A DNA stretch of 64,000 nucleotides, from assembly GCA_016124495.1 (NCBI GenBank), contig WGNP01000004.1:62001-126000 (forward strand), read 5' to 3'. The DNA is from Hyphomonas sp. Lineage in GTDB: Bacteria; Pseudomonadota; Alphaproteobacteria; Caulobacterales; Hyphomonadaceae. Positions 8,954 through 17,541 of the stretch are shown in pieces. A model generated the notes under the pieces. That model saw nothing but the letters and a program-made list of their open reading frames with translations, was not told the origin of the DNA and searched no databases. Position 1 is the first letter of the stretch. The number at the start of each line of letters is the position of its first letter. A program made the position numbers and the translations under genes.

Positions 8954-9985
8954 ATGACGCCTGCAGACCTGAAGCACCGCGCTCACGCCCACTTCAACGG
9001 CGTGCTTGATGCTGGCGGCGTGCGCACCCTCGCGGCGGAACTGGCCGCAGCCAGAGGCAAATCCGATCCGGCCGCCCGCGCCGCGATGGCCGGCATGCTC
9101 GCCCGCACGGCCTTCCTTGAGCCCGACCGGACAGGTGAGATCTACGACGCCCTGGCGCTCGGCTGGCGGAGCAAGCCGGTCAAGGCGGCGGCGCTCAGCA
9201 CCCTTGCGCTCCCGCCGGGTGAAGTCCCGCCGGACCTGTTCGACGCCTGGTGGTCCGTTGCCGGAGACCTTGCCGCCGGCAAGCTGGACGCGCTGGCCGT
9301 GACCCAGAGGACGGCCGCCCTCGGCGGCAGGATGCCTGCCGCGTTCGAGGCCCGGCTCGCCGCCATGTCCTATCTCTGGCCGGGCGTTCCCGAGATCGCA
9401 GACCGTCCGCTCCCGGAACATGTCCGCCTGGACGATCTCGCCGCCTGCCCGCCGGGCTCGCTGGGCCGCGCCTTCCATGATCTGATCGTCGACAACAAGT
9501 TCGATCTTGAAGTGCTTGACCGGGAGTCAATCGGCCTGTCCCGCCTCAGCAAGCCGCTCGATTATCTCAACACCCGCATCCTGCAGGCGCATGACCTCTG
9601 GCACATCACGGCCGGCTACGAGACGACCTCGCTGCATGAGCTGGCCATCTCGGCCTTTCAGCTGGCGCAGTTCGGACATTCCTATTCCGCGCAGTTCCTG
9701 GCGGTTTCGGCGGCGGTGGGCGCGCTTGCGCCTGCCTTTGCCTATCCTGTCCTGATGGACACGATGACCAGCGCCTGGGTGCACGGGCGCGAGACCCCGC
9801 CCGTCATCACGATTGAATGGGAATCGCTCTGGCATCTCACGCCGGACCAGATTCGGGCGGCCTATGGGATCCGTCCCTACCGGCGCCCCTGGCGCGCGGA
9901 CTTTGTGGAGACCCGCCGGCCGCTCGCCGATTCCCTTGCCATCCTGAAGCGTTCCCTCGTTCCGCAGCGCGCCGCCGCGCACTAG
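8954..9985 (+). CDS. COQ4 family protein (ubiquinone biosynthesis)
   Basis: A 343-residue protein whose C-terminal half is a COQ4 domain. The family's zinc-type motif HDxxH-x11-E is exact: H213, D214, H217 and E229. COQ4 acts in ubiquinone biosynthesis; eukaryotic COQ4 organises the complex and supports C1 decarboxylation/hydroxylation, and the bacterial role is inferred from that. The N-terminal 130 residues are Ala-rich and not recognised. AGGAG lies eight bases before the ATG, which decides the start; the frame is open upstream to 8855. The stop overlaps that of the convergent DUF983 gene. Confidence 0.85.
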   Translation: MTPADLKHRAHAHFNGVLDAGGVRTLAAELAAARGKSDPAARAAMAGMLARTAFLEPDRTGEIYDALALGWRSKPVKAAALSTLALPPGEVPPDLFDAWWSVAGDLAAGKLDALAVTQRTAALGGRMPAAFEARLAAMSYLWPGVPEIADRPLPEHVRLDDLAACPPGSLGRAFHDLIVDNKFDLEVLDRESIGLSRLSKPLDYLNTRILQAHDLWHITAGYETTSLHELAISAFQLAQFGHSYSAQFLAVSAAVGALAPAFAYPVLMDTMTSAWVHGRETPPVITIEWESLWHLTPDQIRAAYGIRPYRRPWRADFVETRRPLADSLAILKRSLVPQRAAAH

Positions 9986-10335
9986 GCAGGCGGTCGCATC
10001 CCCCACAGCGCGCCGATCAGCCCGCCCTTGATCCGTGGCAGGAGGATCAGCACTGCGCCGACCGCAAATGAGCCGAGCCCGGCCAGCCGCATCCAGAGCG
10101 GCCAGGCCTCGCGGCGCGCGGCGATGAAGGTCAGCGCCGCAAGCAAAGGCCCCAGCAACAGCACGGTCAGCCAGGGCGGCCAATCCCCGGCCTCGATCTC
10201 GCCCGTCGCCGCACCGCAATCCGTGCATGCCGGCGCCTGCTTCAGGTAGCCCGCAAACAGCCGCCCCTTCCCGCAGGCCGGGCAGCGTCCGCGCAGCCCG
10301 CGCAGGGCCGCGATCCGGGAAGGGGAAACCGCCAT
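9982..10335 (-). CDS. DUF983 family zinc-ribbon membrane protein
   Basis: A 117-residue protein. The N-terminal zinc ribbon has CPACGKG followed by CTDCG, and two membrane helices follow (about WLTVLLLGPLLAALTFIAA and GLGSFAVGAVLILL). This is the DUF983 architecture, whose function is unknown. The ATG at 10335 is chosen over an earlier one at 10413 because family proteins start close to the zinc ribbon. The gene is divergent from the DUF3137 gene with 47 bases between starts and overlaps the COQ4 stop by a few bases. Confidence 0.82.
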   Translation of the reverse strand: MAVSPSRIAALRGLRGRCPACGKGRLFAGYLKQAPACTDCGAATGEIEAGDWPPWLTVLLLGPLLAALTFIAARREAWPLWMRLAGLGSFAVGAVLILLPRIKGGLIGALWGMRPPA

Positions 10336-10382
10336 CGGTCGCACCCTCGCACGAATCGCGCCGATACTGTAATCGGGTCGCC

Positions 10383-11531
10383 ATGAGCATGGACTGGCAC
10401 GAGATTGAAACACATACCGGTTTTGCCGGTGCGCGGGCGCGGTCGCAAACCGAACTGCGCCCCATCCTCGAGCGGATCAGGCCCGATCCCATCAATCCGG
10501 ACCGCCAGAAGAAGATCGCCAGCGCAGTCCTGATCACCTTCTTTTTCCTGTTCGTAGGCACCTTCAGTGCGATCGACACGGCACTGCCGGACTCGGCCGG
10601 CTGGGTTGTGCTGCGGTTCCTGCTATTTCCGGTCCTGGCCATCGGCTACATGGCCGCCGGCCTTTTCCTGATGCGTGGCCCGCTCGCAAAGCTTTTAGGC
10701 GCGGCGCTGGCGCGCCATGGCGTGAAAGCTGACGCTATGACCTGCATATCCGCTCCCCTCGGCCTGACCTATGTGCCCGCGCCCGGAGGCGCGCCCAACG
10801 GCCTCGAATGGCTGGCGCAGAAGAGCTGGGCGCCGGCCATCCTGCGCGAGACAACCCTCAGTCTGAATGCTTCCGGCGGCATGGACGGCGCGGTCGCCGC
10901 CGCGCGGGGGTCCGGCCTCCTCGCCCCATCCGGCACCTACGTCATGGGCACGCCGGAGCAGAAGGCGAAGTATCACGAGCAGACGTCGGGCATGCTCCGG
11001 ATCGAGGACGGGTTCGAAGGCCAGCGCGCCGGACTTGCCTTCTCAATGTTCGAATGGGTGGAAAGTGGCGGCGACTCGGCGGATACCTGCCACCTCGTCA
11101 TCGTCCTCGCCGCCCCGGTCCGCCTCCACGGCGTCACCCATCTGCGGGCCCGCAAGACCGGCTGGCTGCAGGACCCTGACGGCACACCCATGCAGGATGT
11201 GGATCTTGGACCCAGGGCATTCGATTCGCTTTACAAACTCAGGTCGTCCGACCAGGTCGAGGCCCGCGCCATCTTCAATCCTGCGGTCATTGAGCGCGTG
11301 ATCGCCCTCGCGCATGGCGGCCCGTTCCGCGCCGTCGCCACCGCCAGCCATCTCGTCTTCGACTTTCCGAGCGAGACCAACCGCTTCGGCCTGGTCGACC
11401 TGGTGACGGGCGAATGGAACGATGACACGATCCGCCAGACCCATGCCGATCTCGCCGAAGCCCTCGCCCTCGTCGACGCCCTAGGCCACGCCTTCATGCT
11501 CGCGCGAAAGTCTGGTACGGGCGCCCCATGA
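10383..11531 (+). CDS. DUF3137 membrane protein
   Basis: A 382-residue protein. Two membrane helices lie in the N-terminal quarter (about residues 45-65, AVLITFFFLFVGTF, and 78-98, FLLFPVLAIGYMAAGLFL). A soluble domain of some 280 residues follows, containing SAPLGLTY, SMFEWVESGG and FDFPSETNRF. This matches the DUF3137 family, of unknown function. The start is the ATG at 10383 (a second in-frame ATG is at 10389). The stop overlaps the ybgC start (ATGA), so it is probably translated together with the Tol-Pal block, which hints at an envelope role. Confidence 0.75.
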   Translation: MSMDWHEIETHTGFAGARARSQTELRPILERIRPDPINPDRQKKIASAVLITFFFLFVGTFSAIDTALPDSAGWVVLRFLLFPVLAIGYMAAGLFLMRGPLAKLLGAALARHGVKADAMTCISAPLGLTYVPAPGGAPNGLEWLAQKSWAPAILRETTLSLNASGGMDGAVAAARGSGLLAPSGTYVMGTPEQKAKYHEQTSGMLRIEDGFEGQRAGLAFSMFEWVESGGDSADTCHLVIVLAAPVRLHGVTHLRARKTGWLQDPDGTPMQDVDLGPRAFDSLYKLRSSDQVEARAIFNPAVIERVIALAHGGPFRAVATASHLVFDFPSETNRFGLVDLVTGEWNDDTIRQTHADLAEALALVDALGHAFMLARKSGTGAP

Positions 11532-11983
11532 GCCTGCCGCCCCTCGACGCCCGGAACTTCGACGCCGCCCGCCAGCACTGGCTGCCCGTGCGCGTCTATT
11601 ACGAGGACACCGATTTCACCGGCATGGTCTACCACGCCAACTACCTGCGCTTTTTCGAGCGCGGCCGCTCGGACCATCTTCGCGATGCCGGCGTCTCGCA
11701 CCAGTCGCTTCTGGCCCGCGAGGACCCCGCCGCCTTTACGCTCACCAACGTCAACGTCACCTATCGCCGGCCTGCCAGGGTCGACGACCTGCTGCACATC
11801 CGCACCCGCTATCTCGGCATGGACGGCCCCCGCATCCGCTTCGCGCAGGCCTGCCTCCGGGACGGGGAGCTGATCGCCGAAGCCGAGATCACTGCCGTGA
11901 TGATCCATGCCGACGGGCGCCTGCGCCGTCCGATCAGGGAAATCGCGGAGCACCTTGAAGCCTGGCGCTGGCAGGCGGGCTGA
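11528..11983 (+). CDS. ybgC: YbgC, Tol-Pal-associated acyl-CoA thioesterase
   Basis: A 151-residue hotdog-fold thioesterase. The active-site loop YYEDTDFTGMVYHANYLRFFE (acidic residues and the histidine of YHANY) is diagnostic for the YbgC group. It is cytoplasmic and hydrolyses acyl-CoA thioesters; it is usually the first gene of the tol-pal cluster, as here. It overlaps the upstream DUF3137 gene by four bases, while 255 bases separate it from tolQ, so tolQ may have its own promoter. Confidence 0.93.
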   Translation: MSLPPLDARNFDAARQHWLPVRVYYEDTDFTGMVYHANYLRFFERGRSDHLRDAGVSHQSLLAREDPAAFTLTNVNVTYRRPARVDDLLHIRTRYLGMDGPRIRFAQACLRDGELIAEAEITAVMIHADGRLRRPIREIAEHLEAWRWQAG

Positions 11984-12238
11984 CCTGCCCGAAAAGGCCG
12001 CGTCCGGCCCCCGTTTCGGGGCGCCGGTAGTTAACAATCTGCCACGAAGCCTTAACCCTTGGGCGATAACGTATATCTGACTGCGCAAAACCCGGCCCGC
12101 GCCGTGTTTCTGCCGGATTCGGGCTGGAAAGAAGGTCGGGAAACATGGGGTGCCCGCGCATTTCTCCGGGCCGAATCCCTGTACCGCCGCACACGCGGGC
12201 GCGACGCGCCCGGATGAAGTTTGGGAGAGACCTCGTTC
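11984..12238. other. Intergenic region upstream of tolQ
   Basis: These 255 bases contain an AT-richer patch around 12028-12085 (GTTAACAATC and CCTTAACCC). That is a plausible place for the tolQ promoter. Two TTAA half-sites are present, but their 17-base spacing does not fit the TTAA-N7-TTAA CtrA box. The tolQ ribosome-binding site (GGGAGAG) is at about 12223-12229. Confidence 0.35.
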
Positions 12239-12952
12239 ATGGAAAACGAATCCATCAGCAACGTTGCGACGAGCAGCGGCTTCTCGCTGATCACGCTGCT
12301 CGGCGAGGCCGATATCGTCGTCAAGCTGGTGCTGGTCGCACTGCTGCTGGCCTCGATCTGGTCCTGGATCGTGATCGGCGAGAAGCTCTTCTCGCTCGGC
12401 GGCCTCAAGAAATCGGCCCTCGCCTTCGAGGAGGCGTTCTGGAATGGCCGCGCCGGCGAGTTTGACCTGCGCCCGGGCCAGGGCGGCAGGGACCCGGCCT
12501 CCCGCGTCTTCGTCTCCGCCGCCCGCGAATGGCAGGATGCCGGCAAGTCGCTCGCCACCCCCGCCGAAGCCTCCGCCATTGTGATGCGGGCCGAACGCTC
12601 GATGCGCGCCGCCGTGGACCGCGAACTCGGCCGCGCCGGCAACGGGCTCTCCATCCTGGCCACCATCGGCTCGGCCTCGCCCTTCATCGGCCTCTTCGGC
12701 ACGGTCTGGGGCATCATGAACGCCTTCCTCAACATCGCTGAAGCGCAGGACACCAGCCTCGGGACCGTTGCAGGCCCGATCGCCGAAGCGTTGTTCGCCA
12801 CCGGCCTCGGACTGATTGCGGCCATCCCGGCGGTCATCTTCTACAACAAGTTCACCGCCGACCTGACCAAGCTCGGCGACCAGCTCGACAGCTTTTCCCA
12901 GGACGTCCTCGTTCGCCTGTCGCGCCGGGCGTCCGACGCGACGCGGGACTAG
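12239..12952 (+). CDS. tolQ: TolQ, proton-channel subunit of the Tol-Pal system
   Basis: TolQ (237 residues) is an inner-membrane MotA/TolQ/ExbB protein that, with TolR, uses the proton motive force to energise TolA. Three membrane helices are visible: [20 protein letters not shown] near the N terminus, and the conserved pair [20 protein letters not shown] and [20 protein letters not shown]. The cytoplasmic loop lies between helix 1 and helix 2. The ATG at 12239 follows GGGAGAG by about nine bases; a TTG at 12221 lies inside the ribosome-binding region and is less likely. tolR follows after six bases. Confidence 0.96.
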   Translation: MENESISNVATSSGFSLITLLGEADIVVKLVLVALLLASIWSWIVIGEKLFSLGGLKKSALAFEEAFWNGRAGEFDLRPGQGGRDPASRVFVSAAREWQDAGKSLATPAEASAIVMRAERSMRAAVDRELGRAGNGLSILATIGSASPFIGLFGTVWGIMNAFLNIAEAQDTSLGTVAGPIAEALFATGLGLIAAIPAVIFYNKFTADLTKLGDQLDSFSQDVLVRLSRRASDATRD

Positions 12953-12958
12953 GCGGCC

Positions 12959-13396
12959 ATGGGCGCTAACCTCGGTTCCGGCGGTAATGGCGGGCGGCGC
13001 GGCCGGCGTGCCCTCAATGCGGAAATCAACGTCACCCCTTTCGTGGACGTGATGCTGGTCCTGCTCATCGTCTTCATGGTCACCGCCCCGCTGCTGATCC
13101 GCGGCGAGGAGGTCAACCTGCCGCGCACGACGTCTGCGCCCCTGAAGTCCGAGGCGAATGACGCGCCGCTGACGCTCTGGGTGCGCGCCGACGGCACGGT
13201 CCTCGTCCAGCAGACGGAAATCCAGACCGAAGACCTCGCCGCCCAACTCACCGCCGTCGTCGGCGAGGGCTATGACAAGCAGGTCTACCTCTATGCCGAC
13301 CAGGACGTGCCTTATGGCCGCGTCATGGAAGTCACCGCTGAAGTGCGCCGCGCCGGATACACGCGCATGTCCTTCATCACCGAACAGAAACGCTAG
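12959..13396 (+). CDS. tolR: TolR, periplasmic-domain partner of TolQ
   Basis: TolR (145 residues) is an ExbD/TolR protein. It has a basic cytoplasmic N terminus and one membrane helix starting at INVTPFVDVMLVLLIVFMV; the Asp in FVDVML is the conserved proton-carrying residue. A periplasmic domain ends AEVRRAGYTRMSFITEQ. It is located between tolQ and tolA in the standard order. Confidence 0.96.
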   Translation: MGANLGSGGNGGRRGRRALNAEINVTPFVDVMLVLLIVFMVTAPLLIRGEEVNLPRTTSAPLKSEANDAPLTLWVRADGTVLVQQTEIQTEDLAAQLTAVVGEGYDKQVYLYADQDVPYGRVMEVTAEVRRAGYTRMSFITEQKR

Positions 13397-13420
13397 GACC
13401 GGAAGGAGCCTGCCCGCACC

Positions 13421-14332
13421 ATGCTTCGCGGTTTCACCGTCTCGGCCCTCGTCCATGCCAGTGTCCTGGCCATGACGATGATCTCGTGGCCGCAGGCCGG
13501 TTCCGAGTGCGACGAGGCGATCGAGAAACTCCGCCGCGAAAATCCGGGCATCCGCGCCATCGAGATCGTCGTCGCCCTGCCGCAATGCGCCAGCGTCGCC
13601 GACCTGCCTATCGACTTCGAGGATGTCGGCCTCGTCTCGAATGTCAGCGAGCTGCGCAAGGCCCCCGATCCGAAGGAAGAGGCGCTCCCGCCGGAGCCCG
13701 AGCCCGAAGTCGAGGAAGCCCCGCCGGAGCCTGAGCCTGAAGCGGCCGAACCGGAGCCCGAAGAGGCCGTGCCCGATCCGCGCGCCGCAAAGGAGCCCGA
13801 GCCGAAAAAGCCGGAGCCCAGGAAACCGGAACCGAAAAAGACCGAGCCTCTGATCAGGAAAGAGCCGCCGAAGAAACCTAAGGAAGACGACCTCGCCTTC
13901 CTCGATGATTTCGACAAGGCGCTGCAGGACAAACGCCAGACCCGTCCGCGCACCGCATCGCAGGAAGCCACCGACCGGCCGAACATCGGCAATGCCAGCC
14001 GCGACCGCGAAGGGGCAGGGGACCGCACCGGCAATACCGCGTCCCTGCAGGCCTCGCTGCGCCGCCAGATCGGCTATTGCTGGCGCGGCATCGAGGACCT
14101 GCCGGAAGAAGACCAGATCGATGTCGAGATCGGCATGAAGCTGAAGCTCGACGGCACGCTGGACGGCAACGCCGAACTCGTCAGCCCGCGCTCGCGGCCC
14201 GTCGGCCGCTCCGGCCTTGCGGTTGACCTGGCGCTGCGGGCAGTGCGCAAGTGCGAGCCTTACAAGCTGCCGGAAGATTCGTATGAACAATGGAAAGACA
14301 TCGTTGTGACGATCGGCCCCGCCAGGGGTTGA
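13421..14332 (+). CDS. tolA: TolA, trans-periplasmic link protein
   Basis: TolA (303 residues) couples the TolQR motor to TolB and Pal. It has an N-terminal membrane anchor (FTVSALVHASVLAMTMI) and a long Pro/Glu then Pro/Lys-rich arm (about 85-150). The C-terminal domain III carries the usual pair of cysteines (GYCWRG and RKCEPYKLP). The arm is Pro-rich (EPEPE, KKPEP repeats) rather than the Ala-rich helix of enteric TolA, which is common in alphaproteobacteria. Unusually, about 45 residues between the anchor and the arm form a region bounded by two extra cysteines (SECDE and LPQCAS). Function is assigned from position and domain III. Confidence 0.9.
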   Translation: MLRGFTVSALVHASVLAMTMISWPQAGSECDEAIEKLRRENPGIRAIEIVVALPQCASVADLPIDFEDVGLVSNVSELRKAPDPKEEALPPEPEPEVEEAPPEPEPEAAEPEPEEAVPDPRAAKEPEPKKPEPRKPEPKKTEPLIRKEPPKKPKEDDLAFLDDFDKALQDKRQTRPRTASQEATDRPNIGNASRDREGAGDRTGNTASLQASLRRQIGYCWRGIEDLPEEDQIDVEIGMKLKLDGTLDGNAELVSPRSRPVGRSGLAVDLALRAVRKCEPYKLPEDSYEQWKDIVVTIGPARG

Positions 14333-14364
14333 GCGCGCGCAGCAAACAAAAGGAGTCTGAAGGA

Positions 14365-15732
14365 ATGACACATCGGGCCATGCTCTACCTGCGGCGGTTT
14401 CTCGCCGCTGCCGTGATCGCCCTCGGGCTGGTCGCCCCCGCCTCAGCGCAGCTGCGCGTGCGGGTCGACGAAGGCAACTTCCAGCCGACCCCCATTGCCA
14501 TCCCGGACTTCCAGGTCACCGGCGCCAATGCCGATCTCGCCAAGCAGATCGCCGAAGTCGTCCGCGCCGACCTCGCCTCCACCGGCCTGTTCGACCTGCA
14601 GAATCCGGCCTCCTTCATCCAGCGTGATCTCTCGATCAATGCCGAGCCGCGCTTTGCCGACTGGAAGATCATCCGCACCGAGGGCCTCGTCGTCGGCACT
14701 TTCGAGGAAATGGCCGACGGCAAGGTCGCCGTCTCCTTCCGCCTCTGGGACATCTATGGCGGCGAGCTGATGCGCATCAACGGCGAGCCCGGCCGCCGCC
14801 TCACGACCACGCCCGAGAACTGGCGCCGCATCGCCCACAAGATCGCCGACTCGATCTATACCCGCCTGACCGGCGAAGACCCCTATTTCGACACCCGCAT
14901 CGTCTATATCGCCGAAACCGGCCCGAAGACCGCGCGCGTCAAGCGCCTGGCCATCATGGATTCGGACGGCGCCAACCAGCAATACCTCACATCCGGCCGC
15001 TCCACTGTGCTGACCCCGCGCTTCTCCCCCTCGGCGCAGGAAATCACCTATATGTCGTATGAAGGCGGCAAGCCGCGCGTCTATCTCTTCAATATCGAGA
15101 CCGGCCGTCAGGAACTGCTCGGCAACTTCCCCGGCATGACTTTCTCCCCCCGCTTCACCCGGGATGGCCAGTCCGTCCTGCTCAGCCAGGCCCAGCGCGG
15201 TAATACCGACATCTACATCCTGAACCTGCGCACCCGCGAGTCCGACCGCCTGACCGACCATCCGTCGATCGACACCTCGCCTTCGATGTCGCCGGATGGC
15301 AAGTCGGTGGTCTTCAACTCCGACCGGGGCGGCACGCCGCAGCTCTACATCATGAACACCGACAAATCGAAGCGCACCTGCCCTGGCGGAGGCAGCGACG
15401 TCGCCTGCCGCATCACCTTCGGCAAGGGCCGTTATTCGACCCCCGTCTGGTCCCCGCGCGGTGACCTGATTGCCTTCACCAAGCAGGAGGGCGGCAAGTT
15501 CTATGTCGGCGTCATCGGCATCGACGGCAAAGGCGAGCGCCTGCTGACCGAGGCCTATCTGGACGAGGGTCCGGACTGGTCACCCAATGGCCGGGTCATC
15601 GTCTATTTCCGCGAAGCCCGTCCCGGCGCCAGCCCGCAACTCTTCTCGGTTGACCTGTCCGGGCGCAACGAACGCCGCCTCGTCACCCAGACCGATGCGT
15701 CGGACCCGGCCTGGTCGCCGCTGTTGCAATAG
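14365..15732 (+). CDS. tolB: TolB, periplasmic beta-propeller of Tol-Pal
   Basis: TolB (455 residues) has a signal peptide ending APASAQ and an N-terminal domain (about 35-170). A six-bladed propeller follows, built of repeats such as RFSPSAQEITYMSYEGGKP, SPDGKSVVFNSDRGG and SPNGRVIVYF. It binds Pal and TolA in the periplasm. The ATG at 14365 follows GAAGGA directly and an AGGAG further up; another ATG lies at 14377. The sequence is typical over its full length. A perfect inverted repeat follows ten bases after the stop. Confidence 0.96.
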   Translation: MTHRAMLYLRRFLAAAVIALGLVAPASAQLRVRVDEGNFQPTPIAIPDFQVTGANADLAKQIAEVVRADLASTGLFDLQNPASFIQRDLSINAEPRFADWKIIRTEGLVVGTFEEMADGKVAVSFRLWDIYGGELMRINGEPGRRLTTTPENWRRIAHKIADSIYTRLTGEDPYFDTRIVYIAETGPKTARVKRLAIMDSDGANQQYLTSGRSTVLTPRFSPSAQEITYMSYEGGKPRVYLFNIETGRQELLGNFPGMTFSPRFTRDGQSVLLSQAQRGNTDIYILNLRTRESDRLTDHPSIDTSPSMSPDGKSVVFNSDRGGTPQLYIMNTDKSKRTCPGGGSDVACRITFGKGRYSTPVWSPRGDLIAFTKQEGGKFYVGVIGIDGKGERLLTEAYLDEGPDWSPNGRVIVYFREARPGASPQLFSVDLSGRNERRLVTQTDASDPAWSPLLQ

Positions 15733-15741
15733 CTCAACATT

Positions 15742-15788
15742 AAGCCGATTTAAGCCCGTCGCCTGCTGCGGCCTGCTTAAATCGGCTT
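15742..15788. repeat. Perfect 14-base inverted repeat between tolB and pal
   Basis: AAGCCGATTTAAGC at 15742-15755 is the exact reverse complement of 15775-15788, with a 19-base GC-rich spacer. There is no T run after it, so it is not a normal rho-independent terminator. It could be an mRNA stem-loop protecting the 3' end of the upstream transcript, an attenuator, or an operator for pal. Confidence 0.8.
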
Positions 15789-15940
15789 CGGGCATACGAT
15801 TCGGCTGGAATCGGCAAGCCGCACGGTTGTCGTCCCATTTCAGCCGGATTATGTAATTAACGTCGAGTTTGTTCAGGGGCCGGAAATAATCTTCCCCTAA
15901 CGTGAGTTCGCATCGTCCATTCCTTAGGAGCCCCGACACC

Positions 15941-16483
15941 ATGCATACATTCCTCAAAGTCACTGCTGCCGCCGCGCTTCTGGCCACGGGCGCCTGCGCC
16001 TCGCAACCGGATCCCGTGAAAGACACCACCCCGGTGGTCGAGAATACCACCCCTGTCGAAGAGAAAACCGAAGTTGTGAAGACCGACCCGGTCGTCACCT
16101 CCTCGATCGCTCCGGGTTCGCTGGAAGACTTCCGCGTCAACGTTGGCGAGCGCGTCTATTTCGACCTCGACCAGTACCGCCTCGACACCGAAGACCAGGA
16201 AATCCTGAAGCGTCAGGCAGCCTGGCTCGCCTCCTACCCGAACATCCGGATCCTCGTCGCCGGCAACGCCGATGAGCGCGGCACGCGCGAATACAACCTC
16301 GCCCTCGGCGAGCGCCGCGCCAACGCGGTGAAAGAGTACCTCGTCAGCCTCGGCGTGTCCGCTTCGCGCGTCGACACCGTGTCCTATGGCAAAGAGCGCC
16401 CGCTCGCGGCCGGCTCGGACGACCAGTCCTGGGCTCTGAACCGCAACGGCTGGACGCAGATCGTTTCCGGCGCCACCAGCTAA
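15941..16483 (+). CDS. pal: Pal, peptidoglycan-associated lipoprotein
   Basis: Pal (180 residues) anchors the outer membrane to peptidoglycan and is the end target of Tol. The lipobox ATGAC places Cys near residue 19, followed by a Pro/Thr/Glu/Val-rich linker. The OmpA-like domain has VYFDLDQYRL, the diaminopimelate-binding segment GNADERGTREYNLALGERRA, and SYGKERP. The start is chosen for TAGGAG 11 bases upstream. A strong terminator follows, so pal can be expressed apart from cpoB. Confidence 0.96.
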   Translation: MHTFLKVTAAAALLATGACASQPDPVKDTTPVVENTTPVEEKTEVVKTDPVVTSSIAPGSLEDFRVNVGERVYFDLDQYRLDTEDQEILKRQAAWLASYPNIRILVAGNADERGTREYNLALGERRANAVKEYLVSLGVSASRVDTVSYGKERPLAAGSDDQSWALNRNGWTQIVSGATS

Positions 16484-16515
16484 GCTACCCTTAACTGCGA
16501 AAGCAGATGGTCCAA

Positions 16516-16555
16516 AACAGCCGGGCGCCATAATTTGGCCCCGGCTGTTCTTTTT
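16516..16555 (+). terminator. Rho-independent terminator after pal
   Basis: The stem AACAGCCGGG (16516-16525) pairs with CCCGGCTGTT (16540-16549) and is followed by C and five T residues. It ends the tol-pal transcript 33 bases after the pal stop. Confidence 0.88.
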
Positions 16556-16599
16556 ACTGTGCTGCCTGCCTGTTTGCGTATCGACGTAGGATCACCGCC

Positions 16600-17541
16600 A
16601 TGTTGAAAGCTGCCCTGACTAGTCTGGCCGTTGCCGGCCTCCTGGTTGTCCCCGCCACGTCGCAGACCGTGACATTGCCCTCGCGCGGCGCACCGATCAC
16701 CAAGGGCGTCACCACAGGCGACCTTTCTGTGCAGGTCGACCAGGCGCGCCAGAGCGCGGCAGACCTGCTCGTGCAAGTCAACCGTCAGCAAGACGAGATC
16801 AGCACGCTCAGTGGCCGGATCGAGTCGCTGGAATTCCAGCTCGGCCGTGCAACCGAAGCGAACGAAGAACTGCTTACCGACAACGAAACCCTGGCCCGCG
16901 ACGCGCAGGCAATGCGCCAGACGCTTGACCGTCAGGCCCGCGCCATCGCCGGCATGCAGGTCATCCTCGGCATCGAGCCCGAACCGGTCACCGATACGTA
17001 TTCCGGCTTGGATCCGGCCGGTCAGTCCTATGCGATGACCGCGCCCGCCTCGAACGGCGGCGGCATCGACAGCTCGGGCCCCGCCGAGCTCACCTCCGGC
17101 AGCAGCCTGCCCGAAGGCTCGCTCGGCACTCTCTCGGCCAGCCAGTTGCCAGGCGAAGCCGGCGCGCTGTTCGCCGAAGCCAAGGCCCGGCTGATCCGGC
17201 TTGACTATGCCGGCGCGGAAGAAGCCTTCCAGGCCTTCATCGACCAGTTCGGTAAAGACAAGCAGGCGGGCGAAGCCCATTTCTGGCTTGGTGAAGCGCT
17301 GCACCAGCAGCAGGCCTATGCCGAAAGCGGCGCCGCCTACACCACTATGATCCGGTCCTATCCGGATGACGTGCGCGCCCCCGACGCCCTCGTCCGCCTC
17401 GCCCGCGCCATGCGCTTCCTGGGCGAAAGCACCAAGGCCTGCACCGCGCTCGATACGCTGCCGAAGCGCTATCCGGATGCCACTAAAGTGGTGCGTGACC
17501 TCGCCGCCGTCGAGCGGACCCGGTCCGGGTGCGCAAACTAG
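16600..17541 (+). CDS. cpoB: CpoB (YbgF), Tol-Pal periplasmic coordinator
   Basis: CpoB (313 residues) coordinates outer-membrane constriction with peptidoglycan synthesis by contacting TolA. It has a signal peptide (LVVPATSQ) and a coiled-coil region (about 40-115, heptads such as RIESLEFQLGRATEANEELL). A Ser/Gly-rich linker leads to C-terminal TPR repeats from about residue 178 (AGALFAEAKARLIRLDYAGA, AHFWLGEALHQQQAYAESGA). The last 13 bases overlap the tilS start, implying coupled translation with the next gene. Confidence 0.93.
   Translation: MLKAALTSLAVAGLLVVPATSQTVTLPSRGAPITKGVTTGDLSVQVDQARQSAADLLVQVNRQQDEISTLSGRIESLEFQLGRATEANEELLTDNETLARDAQAMRQTLDRQARAIAGMQVILGIEPEPVTDTYSGLDPAGQSYAMTAPASNGGGIDSSGPAELTSGSSLPEGSLGTLSASQLPGEAGALFAEAKARLIRLDYAGAEEAFQAFIDQFGKDKQAGEAHFWLGEALHQQQAYAESGAAYTTMIRSYPDDVRAPDALVRLARAMRFLGESTKACTALDTLPKRYPDATKVVRDLAAVERTRSGCAN

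Noticed and set aside
12028-12060. CtrA box upstream of tolQ
   Set aside because: The TTAA half-sites are 17 bases apart rather than seven, and the flanking bases do not match.
11231-14371. A 1046-residue open frame antisense to ybgC and tolQRA
   Set aside because: The sequence is low-complexity Arg/Gly/Leu and mirrors the real Tol genes; no family similarity.
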